Translations under genes and position numbers: made by a program
In this document: positions 7,510 through 16,732 of the stretch, in pieces
How positions within the stretch are numbered: the first letter of the stretch is position 1
Layout of the letters: the number at the start of each line of letters is the position of its first letter
The notes under the pieces: model-generated
The model's database searches: none
What the model was told of the DNA's origin: nothing
What the model saw: the letters and a program-made list of their open reading frames with translations, nothing else
Source of the DNA: Catellatospora tritici
Lineage (GTDB): Bacteria; Actinomycetota; Actinomycetes; Mycobacteriales; Micromonosporaceae
Assembly: GCF_019083965.1 (NCBI RefSeq)
Contig: NZ_JAHRCY010000003.1
Span: 198,706-262,705 of the forward strand
Length of the DNA: 64,000 nucleotides
Direction: 5' to 3'

Positions 7510-9867
7510 ATGCGTAAGCGCCCCCGGGACGTCCTGGTCAATCTCGCCTACCTACTGATCTGCGGCCTGCTCGCCGGAGTGGTGGTGGCTGCCGCGGTGT
7601 TCCCGGCGGCGGCCCTGTCCGGCTACGCCGCCGAGATCGGCGGCCACGCCCTGGGCCAGCTGCCCGACGACCTGATCGTCAAGCGCTCGCCCCAGATCAG
7701 CTACCTCTACGCCGCCGACGGCGAGACCCTGCTGGCCAGCATGTACGACGAGAACCGGCGCGACGTGCCGCTGTCGCAGATCCCGACGGTCGTCCGGCAG
7801 GCGATCCTGGCCGCCGAGGACCAGGCCTTCTACAAGCACGACGGCGTCGACATCAAGGGCATCGCGCGCGCGTTCATCGCCAACAAGCGGGCCGGTGACG
7901 TCCAGCAGGGCGCCTCCACGCTGACCATGCAGTTCGTGCGGCTGTCCATCTCGTACTCGGCGGACACGCCGGAGGAGGTCGTGGCCGCCACCGAGGACAC
8001 CCCCCAGCGCAAGCTCCGCGAGATGCGGTACGCGCTGGCCATCGAGCAGCGGCTCACCAAGGACGAGATCCTCGAGGGCTACCTGAACACCGCCTACTTC
8101 GGCAACCGGGCGTACGGCATCTTCGCCGCGGCGCACGTCTACTTCGGCAAGGAGCCCAGGGACCTCGGCACGGCCGAGGCGGCGTTCGTCGCGGCGCTGG
8201 TCAAGTTCCCCGGCGACTTCGACGCGATCACGGGCAAGGGCCAGGCGCTGGCCGTGGACCGGCGCAACTACGTGCTGGACGAGATGGCGCAGACCGGGTC
8301 GCTCACCGACGCGCAGGCCGCGGCGGCCAAGGCCGAGCCGCTGAAGGTGGTCGGCGAGTTCACCCCGAACGGCTGCGTACAGGCCACCAACATCAAGTGG
8401 GGCTTCTTCTGCGACTTCCTGGAGCGGTGGTGGAACCAGCAGGAGGTCTTCGGCGCCACGCCCTTCGACCGGGAACGGCAGCTGCGCTCGGGCGGCTACC
8501 GCATCATCACCTCGCTGGATCCGGCCACGCAGAGCGCCATGGACCGCAGCATCGACCGGGCGCTGACGAAGAATCCGGACCTGGACAAGAACCGCTGGGC
8601 GTGGCGGTCCGACGCGGTCATGCTGGCCGGGGTGGAGCCGGGCACCGGCAAGGTGCGCGGGCTGGCGGTCAACCGCAACTTCCGGCTGGACAGCAAGGTC
8701 AAGCCGCAGAACGGTCCGGCGTCGAATCCGGCGCTGGCCCGGCGCGGCATCCGTGGCTCGTACCCGAACACCACCAACCCGCTGATCACCGGCAGCCCTG
8801 ATCTGGGCGGCTACCAGGCCGGATCGGTCATGAAGATCTTCACGCTGACCTCGGCGCTGGAGAACGGCTTCCCGCTGTCGTACACGATCAACACGACGGT
8901 GCCGTACGTCTCCCGGACCCACATCACCGGCAGCCCGAGCTGCGGCGGGCGCTGGTGCCCGACCAACTCCGGCGGCAAGTCCTGGGGGGCGATGAACATG
9001 TGGACCGGCTTCGGCAACTCGGTCAACACGTTCTTCGTGCCGCTGTTCGAGCGGGTCGGCGGCACGAAGGTCATCGACACGGCCAAGCGGATGGGCCTGA
9101 CCTTCCACGACAACCCGGGCGTGGAGATCGACGACTACTACTGGTCGAACCACGCCGAGCTGTGGGGCCCGTTCACCCTCGGCGCCTCCGACCACACCCC
9201 GCTGCAGATCGCCAACGCCTTCGCCACCCTGGCCGCCGACGGCCTCTACTGCGAGCCGATCCCGGTCGACGCGGTCTACAACAGCAAGGGCGAGAAGCTG
9301 GGCGTCGGCGACCCCCGGTGCAGCCAGAACCTCCCGGTCGACGTGGCGCGGGCGGCCATCGACGCGGCCCGGTGCCCGATCGGCGACCAGTCGCTGTACG
9401 GCCGCTGCAACGGCACCACCGCCCGCGACTCCAAGGAGATCATCGGCCACTGGATCGCGGGCAAGACCGGCACCACCGACAACTCCAAGTCGGTGACGCT
9501 GACCATCACCACCAAGCAGTTGGCCATCTCGGGCTTCCTCACCGACCCGGACTGGGCCCAGATCAGCACGCACAAGATGTCGCACCGGGTGGTCAACCCG
9601 GCGGTGCAGTACGCGATGAAGTGGGCCATGCAGGGCAAGAAGAACATCCAGTTCAGCAAGCCCGGCAACCAGAAGGTGGTGTTCGGCAACTCCCCGCCCG
9701 CCCCCACCACCCAGTCCAAGCCCAAACCCAGCGCCAAGCCGAAACCGAGCGCCAAGCCCAAGCCGAGCACCCAGCCCAGCCCGGTGACGCCGCCGCCACC
9801 CGGCGACGGCACCGCCCCGGTGCTCCCCGACGCCCTGCCCGCGCTGCTGCGTCGACTGCTGCCGTGA
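7510..9867 (+). CDS. Class A penicillin-binding protein (GT51 transglycosylase plus transpeptidase)
   Basis: 785 aa from ATG 7510 with GAGGCGG eight bases upstream. One N-terminal membrane helix (about 12-38) is followed by a GT51 glycosyltransferase domain with AAEDQAFYKHDGVDIKGIAR, QGASTLTMQFVR and NTAYFGNRAYGI. The transpeptidase domain has the SxxK motif in GSVMKIFTL, the SxN motif as SVN in FGNSVNTFF, and KTGTTDN. The tail is a PKPSAK-type Lys/Pro repeat that ends before a bidirectional terminator. It polymerises and cross-links peptidoglycan at the outer face of the membrane. The PASTA domain of some actinobacterial paralogues is absent. Two extra Cys pairs lie before and inside the transpeptidase domain. 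Confidence 0.95.
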   Translation: MRKRPRDVLVNLAYLLICGLLAGVVVAAAVFPAAALSGYAAEIGGHALGQLPDDLIVKRSPQISYLYAADGETLLASMYDENRRDVPLSQIPTVVRQAILAAEDQAFYKHDGVDIKGIARAFIANKRAGDVQQGASTLTMQFVRLSISYSADTPEEVVAATEDTPQRKLREMRYALAIEQRLTKDEILEGYLNTAYFGNRAYGIFAAAHVYFGKEPRDLGTAEAAFVAALVKFPGDFDAITGKGQALAVDRRNYVLDEMAQTGSLTDAQAAAAKAEPLKVVGEFTPNGCVQATNIKWGFFCDFLERWWNQQEVFGATPFDRERQLRSGGYRIITSLDPATQSAMDRSIDRALTKNPDLDKNRWAWRSDAVMLAGVEPGTGKVRGLAVNRNFRLDSKVKPQNGPASNPALARRGIRGSYPNTTNPLITGSPDLGGYQAGSVMKIFTLTSALENGFPLSYTINTTVPYVSRTHITGSPSCGGRWCPTNSGGKSWGAMNMWTGFGNSVNTFFVPLFERVGGTKVIDTAKRMGLTFHDNPGVEIDDYYWSNHAELWGPFTLGASDHTPLQIANAFATLAADGLYCEPIPVDAVYNSKGEKLGVGDPRCSQNLPVDVARAAIDAARCPIGDQSLYGRCNGTTARDSKEIIGHWIAGKTGTTDNSKSVTLTITTKQLAISGFLTDPDWAQISTHKMSHRVVNPAVQYAMKWAMQGKKNIQFSKPGNQKVVFGNSPPAPTTQSKPKPSAKPKPSAKPKPSTQPSPVTPPPPGDGTAPVLPDALPALLRRLLP

Positions 9868-9872
9868 CGTGA

Positions 9873-9910
9873 GCAGGCCGCCCCACCTCAGCCCAGGTGG
9901 GGCGGCCTGC
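9873..9910. terminator. Bidirectional hairpin between PBP and GH64 genes
   Basis: A perfect 16-bp stem (9873-9888/9895-9910) with a 6-nt loop fills the 54-bp gap between the two convergent stop codons. It can serve both strands. Confidence 0.9.
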
Positions 9911-9921
9911 GGTCGCGCAGG

Positions 9922-11574
9922 TCAGGGCTGCGCGACCAGGCGGAACGACTGAGCCGCGGTGCCGTTGCAGGTGTACTGCTGCAGCTGCACGCTGTCGGCC
10001 GTGGACGCGGCGGGCACATCCAGGCACTTGCCGCTGTGCCGGGCCACGAAGTGGTAGTAGCCGCCGCCCTCGTCGACCGGCAGCCACTGCTGGTTGTTGC
10101 CGCCGCCGTAGGCCCACAGGTTGATCAGGGCACCGTCGGCGGTGGACACGCCCGACACGTCCAGCACCTGCGCGGCGTTGTTGCGGTTGTTGATCCGCAC
10201 GTAGCCGTTGCTGGTCGGCTGGAACTGGTACTGCTGGGCGTAGCTGTTGTTGCAGGTGTACTGCTGGATCACGGTGCCGTTGGCGGTGCCGGAGGACCGG
10301 GCGTCGACGCACTTGTTGCTGTTCTTGTTGATGACGGTGTTCCAGGTGTTGGCGGGGATGCCGCCGCCGCCACCGCCGCCGCCCGCGCCGAACGGGCTGA
10401 GGATGATGCTCGCCGAGCGCGGGTCACCGTCGTTGACCAGCGACTCGAACGCGCCCACGTCGTCGAACGCGAACGCGTACGCCTTACCGTCCACCATGTT
10501 CGCGTGGATGATCTTCGCGTACTGGTTGGTGGGGTTGTTCTGGTAGAACTGGGCCGCGTTGGTGCTCGGCTGGGTGTCGATGGTGCCCAGCGTGCCGCGG
10601 TTCAGCGCCGCGCACAGCGTGCGTGAGATCGGCCCGACGACCTGGTCGTTGGGGGCGGCCAGGTTGCCGTCACAGCCCCACACGTTGGCGCTGCTGGGCT
10701 TGTTGAACGAGGCCACCTGCGCGCCGGAGCTGTTGGTGAAGTTCATGACGTTGCCGCTGGTGCGCCCGAAGTACTTGGTGTTGGGCTGGTCGGCGAACGG
10801 CACCACGGTCAGCGTCTTGGACGCGTACGCGTTCCACGCCGAGGTGATGTAGGAGTCCAGGTACGTGGCGCTGAACAGCCCCGCCCCGGCGGCCTTGCCG
10901 GGTGCCAGCACCCGCAGCACCGTGCCGTCGGACCTGGTGTAGGCCGTGTTGCCCCACCCCGACTGCGCCTTGATCGAGTTGATGGTCTTGTTGCGGCCGT
11001 CGCTGACCACGTCGCCGGTGCGCTTGGTGACCCCGGTCGCGCCGGTGACGGTCACCGCGTGCGGGATGGCGAACATGTCCACCTGCGAGCTGTTGAGCCA
11101 CAGCCCGGCGTCGTTGTAGGTGAACTCGCTCCAGTCGAACAGGATGTTGTAGTTCGGGTCGCCGGAGGCCCACGGCGCGGGCTGGACCAGGCCGTCCGGG
11201 GTCAGGAAGAACTTCAGCTTCTCGCCGAACGAGAAGTAGACCCGGCCGGAGAAGCCGCGCGGGAACCGGATGGTCGTGCTGCCGCCGTTGCCCGGCCCGG
11301 CGATGGACACGTCGGGAGCGGGGGAGGGCGGAATCTGGCCGCCACTCCAGGCGGTGAAGGTGCCGGCGGAGTTGACGTAGCCGAGGCGGCCGGTGGACAG
11401 GTCGATGCCGATGACGTACAGGAACGTCGCGTCGGCGCGGCCGGTGCTGTTGGTCACGGTGACCGGGAGCAGGGTCGGCCCGATCGCGTGGGCGGGCGTC
11501 GCCGTGGCGGCGGCCGCGGGCACGGCCAGCGCCGCGGCGGCCAGGGCGCCGAGGATTCTTCGTCGGGTACGCAT
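9922..11574 (-). CDS. Secreted GH64 endo-beta-1,3-glucanase with ricin-type carbohydrate-binding domain
   Basis: 550 aa from ATG 11574. The signal peptide (RRRILGALAAAALAVPAAAATATPAHA) ends at the AHA cleavage site. The GH64 thaumatin-like domain (about 32-400) includes FLYVIGIDLSTGRLGYV, RVYFSFGEKLKFFLTPDG, FDWSEFTYND and the conserved SALNRGTL-like LCAALNRGTL. A run of nine glycines forms the linker. The C-terminal domain (about 412-550) is a beta-trefoil with three QxW-like repeats (QQYQFQP, QQWLPV, AQSFRLV) and KCVDA/KCLDV motifs, expected to bind glucan. The enzyme should attack fungal or algal beta-1,3-glucan. Two LacI-type operators upstream suggest sugar-inducible expression. Confidence 0.92.
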   Translation of the reverse strand: MRTRRRILGALAAAALAVPAAAATATPAHAIGPTLLPVTVTNSTGRADATFLYVIGIDLSTGRLGYVNSAGTFTAWSGGQIPPSPAPDVSIAGPGNGGSTTIRFPRGFSGRVYFSFGEKLKFFLTPDGLVQPAPWASGDPNYNILFDWSEFTYNDAGLWLNSSQVDMFAIPHAVTVTGATGVTKRTGDVVSDGRNKTINSIKAQSGWGNTAYTRSDGTVLRVLAPGKAAGAGLFSATYLDSYITSAWNAYASKTLTVVPFADQPNTKYFGRTSGNVMNFTNSSGAQVASFNKPSSANVWGCDGNLAAPNDQVVGPISRTLCAALNRGTLGTIDTQPSTNAAQFYQNNPTNQYAKIIHANMVDGKAYAFAFDDVGAFESLVNDGDPRSASIILSPFGAGGGGGGGGIPANTWNTVINKNSNKCVDARSSGTANGTVIQQYTCNNSYAQQYQFQPTSNGYVRINNRNNAAQVLDVSGVSTADGALINLWAYGGGNNQQWLPVDEGGGYYHFVARHSGKCLDVPAASTADSVQLQQYTCNGTAAQSFRLVAQP

Positions 11575-11690
11575 GTCGTTGAGCCCTCACATTCCGAGAA
11601 AGGGACGGCGGTACGGGGCGGTGCCCGAGCCGGAGCGGGACGCGGGCATACGAGGGGCGAGTGGCAGCGCCTGCTCGCATGGGCCGATGC

Positions 11691-11702
11691 GAGAGCGCTC
11701 TC
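11691..11702. promoter_or_regulatory. LacI/CebR-type operator, proximal site for the GH64 gene
   Basis: A perfect 12-bp palindrome GAGAGCGCTCTC lies 117 bp upstream of the glucanase start. The inverted GAGCGCTC core is the signature of LacI-family sugar repressors (CebR, BxlR types) in actinomycetes. A second, stronger copy lies 96 bp further upstream. Confidence 0.8.
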
Positions 11703-11785
11703 TCACTGCGGACAGTAAGCCGCCCACGTTCACGCGACACTTCGGCCCGAAGCTGCGGCGCAACGCTGGCGACATCTTGCGTTCA

Positions 11786-11799
11786 TGAGAGCGCTCTCA
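11786..11799. promoter_or_regulatory. LacI/CebR-type operator, distal site for the GH64 gene
   Basis: A perfect 14-bp palindrome TGAGAGCGCTCTCA, differing from the classical CebR box TGGGAGCGCTCCCA by one base in each half. Its centre is 96 bp (about nine helical turns) from the proximal site, so a looped repression complex is possible. No LacI-family gene lies in the window. Confidence 0.8.
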
Positions 11800-11897
11800 C
11801 GATACGCTCCGCGCAAAGAGGGCGTCAATAGACCACAGGCGATGGCGGGCAACGATGGCGGGCCGGGCGGGCGGGCGCGGGCGGGGTGGGGGTTGGC

Positions 11898-11959
11898 TGC
11901 AGTTTCGGGGAAAGTGCTGGAATCTCGGGCCGAATTCGTGCATTTTCCCCGAAACTGCA
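11898..11959. repeat. Family B palindromic repeat, copy B1
   Basis: Perfect 16-bp arms (11898-11913/11944-11959) carry the core TTTCGGGGAAA and its complement around a 30-nt spacer. The same arms recur at 30134, 40291 and 50904. It occupies the middle of the 390-bp gap between the divergent glucanase and phzE-like genes; the rest of the gap holds the two operators and, near 12139, a TAGACT hexamer that could be the phzE -10 box. Confidence 0.85.
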
Positions 11960-12192
11960 CGCATCTCCTCGCCGGAGAGGGGGCGCCTAGGGACGGGGCG
12001 GTTGTCCAATTAGTGGGACGCCGGGATTCGTGGTGGTGGGAGGACATCGCCCTGGTGTAGGCGCGACTCTCATTGTTGGCCGTGGATTGGTGTTTCGGAG
12101 GGTGAGACGATGGATCTGGATGGCGCGGTGAGGTGCCCTAGACTGAGACTTCGAGCACCAAATCGACTTCTTCTGCGCTAGGTGGGCCGGTC

Positions 12193-13992
12193 ATGACGTT
12201 CGACTTCGCGAATCCCTACTGCCTCGTGCACAACCAGGGGACCGTGACGTACACGACCGGCTCGATCGTGCGGAACCCGCTGCTCGCCGACGTCCCGAAG
12301 TCGACCGGCCTGCCGGTCATCAGCATGGTGCCGTACGCCCAGCTGCGCGAGCGCGGCTTCGTCTGCCACGACGGCGGTGAGCCGATCATCTCGCTGGTGC
12401 CCGCCGAGAGCCGCGAGGTCGAGCTGTCGTCGTTCGCCGACGTGGCGGTGCCGATCCACATCGCGGGCGAGCCGCGATACTCGCCCGGCGACGAGGAGTT
12501 CGAGCAGATCGTCCGCCGCGTCGTCGAGCAGGAGATCTGCCGGGGCGAGGGCTCCAACTTCCTCATCTCCCGCCGCTGCGACATGGACATCGCCGACTTC
12601 GGCCCCGAGGTCGCCCACGCGATCTTCGCCCGGCTGGCCCGCAACGAGTTCGGTGCGTACCTCACCTTCTGCTTCTTCGATGGCGAGCGCTACTTCATCG
12701 GGTCCTCGCCCGAGCGGCACCTGACCTACCGGCGCGGCACCGTGACCATGAACCCGATCTCCGGCACGCTGCCGCGCTCGGCCCTGACCTCCCGCGCCGA
12801 CCTGGTGCAGTTCCTCTCCGACCCCAAGGAGATCAACGAGCTGTTCCAGGTCGTCGACGAGGAACTGAAGATGATGTCGCGCATCTGCCGCGAGGGCGGC
12901 GTCGTGCACGGGCCGTACCTCAAGGAGATGAGCTCGCTCGTCCACACCGAGTACGTGCTGGAGGGGACGTCGTCGATGGCCCCGATCGACGCCTTCCGCG
13001 AGTCGATGTTCGCCGCGACCATGATCGGCGGCCCGCTGGAGAACGCGGCCCGGGTCATCCACCGCCACGAGACCGAGTCCCGTCGCTACTACTCCTCGGC
13101 GCTGCTCATCACCGGTCTCGACGACGAGGGCGAGGAGTGGCTCGACAGCGCGATCACCATCCGGACCATGGAGGTCACGCCCGCCGGGCACGCCATGATC
13201 CGCTCAGGTGCCAGCATCGTGCGCGACTCGGTGCCGTGGAAGGAGGCCCGCGAGGTCCGGGCCAAGGCCGAGGGCATGATCACGGCGATCACGTCGACGG
13301 AGTCGCCCGGCCGCTTCCTGCAGCAGTACGTCGACCCGTTCGTCACCGACCTGCTCCAGCTGCGCAACAAGTACCTGTCCCGGTTCTGGACCGACCGGCA
13401 GGCCGACGACCGCTACGCCTCGCCGCAGCTCATCGGCCGGACTGTGCTGATCATCGACAACGAGGACCAGTTCACCGAGATGCTCAAGCACGCGCTGGAG
13501 CACCTGGGCATGAAGGTCACCATGTCCGGCTACCGCGACCCGGAGATCGCCCTCGACGGGTACGACCTGGTCCTGGTCGGGCCGGGGCCCGGCGACCCGA
13601 ACGACCTCGACATGCCGAAGATCGCCCGCCTGAACGAGCTGACCCGCGAACTGCTCGACCGGAACCTGCCGTTCCTGGCGGTCTGCCTCGGCCACCAGAT
13701 CCTGTCGCGCAACCTTGGCCTGAGCGTCATGGTCAACGACCCGCCGATGCAGGGCGTGCAGCAGACGGTCGACCTGTTCGGACGCAGCGAGCCGGTCGGC
13801 TTCTACAACACCTTCTTCCCGCGCGTCCCGGACGCCGCGCCGACCGGGGTGGAGATCGCGTCCGAGGCTGACGGCCGGGTGATCGCGCTGCGCTCGGAGA
13901 AGTTCTACAGCTTCCAGTTCCACGTCGAGTCGGTCCTCACCACCAACTGCATCTCGATCCTGCGCGAGGCGCTGCTGTGGCTGGTGCGCTGA
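12193..13992 (+). CDS. phzE: PhzE-like 2-amino-2-deoxyisochorismate (ADIC) synthase, fused MST and glutamine amidotransferase
   Basis: 599 aa from ATG 12193 with AGGTGG upstream. Residues about 1-390 form the chorismate-utilising domain (YLTFCFFDGERYFIGSSPERHL, NPISGTLPR, later VTPAGHAMIRSGASIVRDSVPWKEAREVRAKAEGM). The C-terminal half is a class I glutamine amidotransferase with the nucleophile loop AVCLGHQILS, a triad His/Glu in FQFHVES and VLVGPGPGDPND. PhzE converts chorismate plus glutamine to ADIC for phenazines; homologues serve dibenzodiazepinones, anthranilate-derived or enediyne products. No PhzB, D, F or G gene is in the window, so the product cannot be named. A TrpEG-type anthranilate synthase is less likely because the SPERHL and ISGTLPR context matches PhzE better. 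Confidence 0.85.
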   Translation: MTFDFANPYCLVHNQGTVTYTTGSIVRNPLLADVPKSTGLPVISMVPYAQLRERGFVCHDGGEPIISLVPAESREVELSSFADVAVPIHIAGEPRYSPGDEEFEQIVRRVVEQEICRGEGSNFLISRRCDMDIADFGPEVAHAIFARLARNEFGAYLTFCFFDGERYFIGSSPERHLTYRRGTVTMNPISGTLPRSALTSRADLVQFLSDPKEINELFQVVDEELKMMSRICREGGVVHGPYLKEMSSLVHTEYVLEGTSSMAPIDAFRESMFAATMIGGPLENAARVIHRHETESRRYYSSALLITGLDDEGEEWLDSAITIRTMEVTPAGHAMIRSGASIVRDSVPWKEAREVRAKAEGMITAITSTESPGRFLQQYVDPFVTDLLQLRNKYLSRFWTDRQADDRYASPQLIGRTVLIIDNEDQFTEMLKHALEHLGMKVTMSGYRDPEIALDGYDLVLVGPGPGDPNDLDMPKIARLNELTRELLDRNLPFLAVCLGHQILSRNLGLSVMVNDPPMQGVQQTVDLFGRSEPVGFYNTFFPRVPDAAPTGVEIASEADGRVIALRSEKFYSFQFHVESVLTTNCISILREALLWLVR

Positions 13993-14032
13993 AGGGCGTA
14001 CCGCCGGCAGTCGCGTGAATGCGCGCTCCCGG

Positions 14033-15031
14033 TCACTCCGGGACGCCGGACAGGGCGGCGCACACCTGCGGGCGGTGCGCGGTCCACCAGCGCAGCGTCC
14101 GCTCGTTGGCGACGAACTGGTGATCACAGGACGTGTCCCCGTGGTCGTAGCGCCGGTCCAGTGGCCAGAAGTTGGTGAACCACTGCCACCACGCCAGCTG
14201 GACGAGGTTGGCGAGAACCTCGCCATCGACCGGCCGGATCGCGCGGTAGCCCCGCACGACGGCGGCGATCCGATCCAGATCGAGCGTGCCGTCCTCGCCC
14301 GCGAAATGCAGCAGGCAGGCGCGGATCAGCTCGGCGCCCGGCGGCTGCCTGCGGACGCGGTCCCAGTCCAGCACGGCGACGACGGCACCGGCCCGCCAGA
14401 CGAGGTTGAACTGGTGGAAGTCACCGTGGGTCCAGTCTTGCTCCGGCCGCTCTCCGACCGGCCGGACCGCGGTCGCCAGCAGTGCCCGCCGCCAGCGCAG
14501 GTGGTCGGCGGCCACCCGATCGACCGGGTCCGGAACCGGTCGGGCCGCGATCGCGGCGAGGTAGCGCTCGATGCGCCCGGCGGCCGCCACGCGGCTGGAC
14601 GGGTCCGCCGGTGCCGAGGCGGGGACATCCGGCCGGACCGCGGCCAGGGCCGTCTGCACCCGCCCGAGCAGCCTGCCCAGCCGGTCGCACGCGGCGACAT
14701 CCAGCCGCGCCCCGGCCAGGTGCTCACCGTCGACCCAGGGCGTCACCGTGAACCCCACCCCGGCCACCTGTGCCACCGTCTCGCCTGCGGCGTCCGCGAC
14801 CGGGAGCACCACCGGGATGCCATGCTCGGCCAGCCGCCCCAGCAACGCATGCTGCGTCCGGGCGTGCGCGGGCGACACGTCGCGCAGCTCCTTGACGGCG
14901 TACTCCCGGCTGTCGTCGGTGGCGATCCGCCAGTTGCGGTTCATCAGCCCGTGCGCCAGCCGGATCGAGGAGCGCGGAGCCGGCAGGCCGAACGCTCGAC
15001 AGACTTCGGCCGGCGGCGGATCACTTGTCAC
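14033..15031 (-). CDS. Aminoglycoside phosphotransferase (APH)/choline-kinase-like protein
   Basis: 332 aa from GTG 15031. Protein-kinase-like fold: N-lobe YAVKELRD lysine, then the catalytic loop DWTHGDFHQFNLVW (HGDxxxxN) and the metal-binding VLDWDRVRRQPPGAEL. These residues indicate ATP-dependent phosphorylation of a small molecule such as an aminoglycoside, homoserine or sugar; the substrate cannot be read from sequence. It converges on the phzE-like gene with 40 bp between. The gap to the next gene (15032-15319) shows nothing but possible promoters. Confidence 0.85.
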   Translation of the reverse strand: MTSDPPPAEVCRAFGLPAPRSSIRLAHGLMNRNWRIATDDSREYAVKELRDVSPAHARTQHALLGRLAEHGIPVVLPVADAAGETVAQVAGVGFTVTPWVDGEHLAGARLDVAACDRLGRLLGRVQTALAAVRPDVPASAPADPSSRVAAAGRIERYLAAIAARPVPDPVDRVAADHLRWRRALLATAVRPVGERPEQDWTHGDFHQFNLVWRAGAVVAVLDWDRVRRQPPGAELIRACLLHFAGEDGTLDLDRIAAVVRGYRAIRPVDGEVLANLVQLAWWQWFTNFWPLDRRYDHGDTSCDHQFVANERTLRWWTAHRPQVCAALSGVPE

Positions 15032-15319
15032 GGCGGCACCCTAACCGGATCGGAAGTCGAACGTCGGCCCATCGGCCGAGCCGGGCGGCAGCGGCTGGCA
15101 GACGCTTGATCGGCGGCATCCGCGAGCGTCCGCGACGGTGCCCGGTGGACGAGGCTTCCGTTCGTACGAATCGATCTGCGCCATCGCGTTTTCGCGCCGT
15201 CGCGTACGCCGACCGTCCGGCTTTGACCGGCCGATCGACGGGCTCGCCCACATCGATCATCTTCTTATGATCGTGTGCTATGTGGACCGATCCGGTCCCA
15301 CCTGATCACTGGAGGATCT

Positions 15320-15787
15320 GTGCGTAAGTGGTATGCGGCGGCAATGGCGGCGCTCGGCCTGGCGGTGCTGCTCGTGGTGCCCGGCACCGCGGGTGCGGAG
15401 GCGGACGAGGCGCGTGGGTGCGAGCGGCACTTCGACCAGGCGGTGGCGGACTTCGACGCCGTCTTCCTGGCCAAGGATCTGCCCGCGGTCATGGCTTACT
15501 ACCACGACGACGCGGTGCAGATCGGCGCGACCGGTGCCTACCGCCCGAACAAGGCGGCGATCGAGGCCAACTTCACCAACCTGTTCAAGTACGACTTCAC
15601 CGCGACGTTCCCCGCGGTCAAGAAGACGATCGACGCATGCCGCGGGGCGACCCTGGTGGTCGACTTCACGATCGCCATTCCGTCGGTGAACTTCAAGCAG
15701 CACTTCTACAACGCGTTGACCTTCGTGCGCGACCGCGGCCAGTGGAAGATCATCCTGGATGTCAGCTCGCCGCTGCCGGTGGTCTGA
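15320..15787 (+). CDS. Secreted SnoaL/NTF2-like protein
   Basis: 155 aa from GTG 15320, preceded by GGAGG (15311-15315). The signal peptide is WYAAAMAALGLAVLLVVPGTAGA, then the mature domain has FDQAVADFDAVFLAKDLPAVMAYYHDDAVQIG and a C-terminal FVRDRGQWKIILDVSS, a classical SnoaL/DUF4440-like pattern. Cys pair at mature positions about 9 and 70 could form a disulfide. It is likely an extracytoplasmic small-molecule binding protein. Function unknown. Confidence 0.75.
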   Translation: MRKWYAAAMAALGLAVLLVVPGTAGAEADEARGCERHFDQAVADFDAVFLAKDLPAVMAYYHDDAVQIGATGAYRPNKAAIEANFTNLFKYDFTATFPAVKKTIDACRGATLVVDFTIAIPSVNFKQHFYNALTFVRDRGQWKIILDVSSPLPVV

Positions 15788-15798
15788 CCACGGTGACT

Positions 15799-15846
15799 CG
15801 TCCCGCCATCGCCACCGGTCATGCGCCGGCGGACGGTGGCGGGACG
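15799..15846. terminator. Bidirectional hairpin between SnoaL-like and SGNH genes
   Basis: The arms 15799-15811 and 15834-15846 pair over 13 bp with one G-U, leaving a 22-nt loop. It sits between convergent stop codons. Confidence 0.65.
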
Positions 15847-15907
15847 GCGCTGTGACCGAGGGGCCGCCGCCGCTGCTGAGAGGGCGTCGGAGCAGACCGA
15901 AGCTCGC

Positions 15908-16678
15908 CTATGCGGTCGGTTCGAGTGGCAGCGGGACCGGCCGCTTCGCGCTGATGCCGTCGCCGGAGGACTGACCCCGCGCGTGCCGGACGATCCACGG
16001 CCACAGGTGTCCGCGCAGCCAGGCACCCTCGGCGGCGGCCCGCTGCCACACCGTCCGCGCGGGCTCGTCGGGCAGCGGATGACCCCAGGACTCGTCAAAG
16101 CCCGGCAGTCCCAGCGCCCACGCCAGCCCTCGCCCGATCCGCTCGTGTCCGGCGCTGTTGGCGTGCAGCCGGTCGAGGCTCCACAGCCGTGGATCTCCGG
16201 CGACCGGATACGCCCCCAGGTCCAGCAGGACCGCCCCGGTGCTCGCGCTGACCTCGCGCAGCGCCGCGTTGTACGCGGCGAACCGGCCCCGCAGCGGCCG
16301 CGCCAGCGGCAGCACCCGCATCGGGTCGGGCATGGTGAAGGTGAGCACCGTCGCCCCGGCGCCGATCAGGGCCGACTGCATCTGCCCGATCCGCCCGACC
16401 ACGTCATCGACGTCGAAGCTGCGCCGCAGCATGTCGTTGACCCCGGACACCACCGTGCACAGGTCCGGCCGCAGCTCCAGCGCGACCGGCAGCTGCTCCT
16501 GCTGGATCTGCGCGGTCTCGCGCCCCCGGATGGCCAGGTTGGCGTACTCCAGCCCCGGGTGGGCGGCCGCGACGTGGGCGGCGAACCGGTCCGCCCAGCC
16601 CCGGAACCCGCCCCGACCGTCCGGGTCGTCGAGCCCTTCGCTGGTGCTGTCACCGATCGCCACGTACCGCCGCCACAT
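15908..16678 (-). CDS. SGNH/GDSL hydrolase
   Basis: 256 aa starting MWRRYVAIGDSTSEG (block I Ser in GDS). Block II Gly lies in LAIRGRETAQ, block III is VVSGVNDML (GxND), and block V is SLDRLHANSAGHERIG (DxxH). All four catalytic blocks are intact, so a cytoplasmic esterase or lipase acting on acyl or acetyl esters is expected; no signal peptide is visible. It follows the terpene synthase on the same strand after 54 bp and may share its transcript, so deacylation or acylation of a terpenoid is possible but unproven. Confidence 0.88.
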   Translation of the reverse strand: MWRRYVAIGDSTSEGLDDPDGRGGFRGWADRFAAHVAAAHPGLEYANLAIRGRETAQIQQEQLPVALELRPDLCTVVSGVNDMLRRSFDVDDVVGRIGQMQSALIGAGATVLTFTMPDPMRVLPLARPLRGRFAAYNAALREVSASTGAVLLDLGAYPVAGDPRLWSLDRLHANSAGHERIGRGLAWALGLPGFDESWGHPLPDEPARTVWQRAAAEGAWLRGHLWPWIVRHARGQSSGDGISAKRPVPLPLEPTA

Positions 16679-16732
16679 GATCGGTGAGGGTACCGTCGCC
16701 GGACCGGGCGGCCGCCGGGGGCTACCGGCCGG

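Noticed and set aside
7552-9585. 677-aa minus-strand open frame across the PBP gene
   Set aside because: Shadow frame; GT51 and transpeptidase motifs are on the plus strand.
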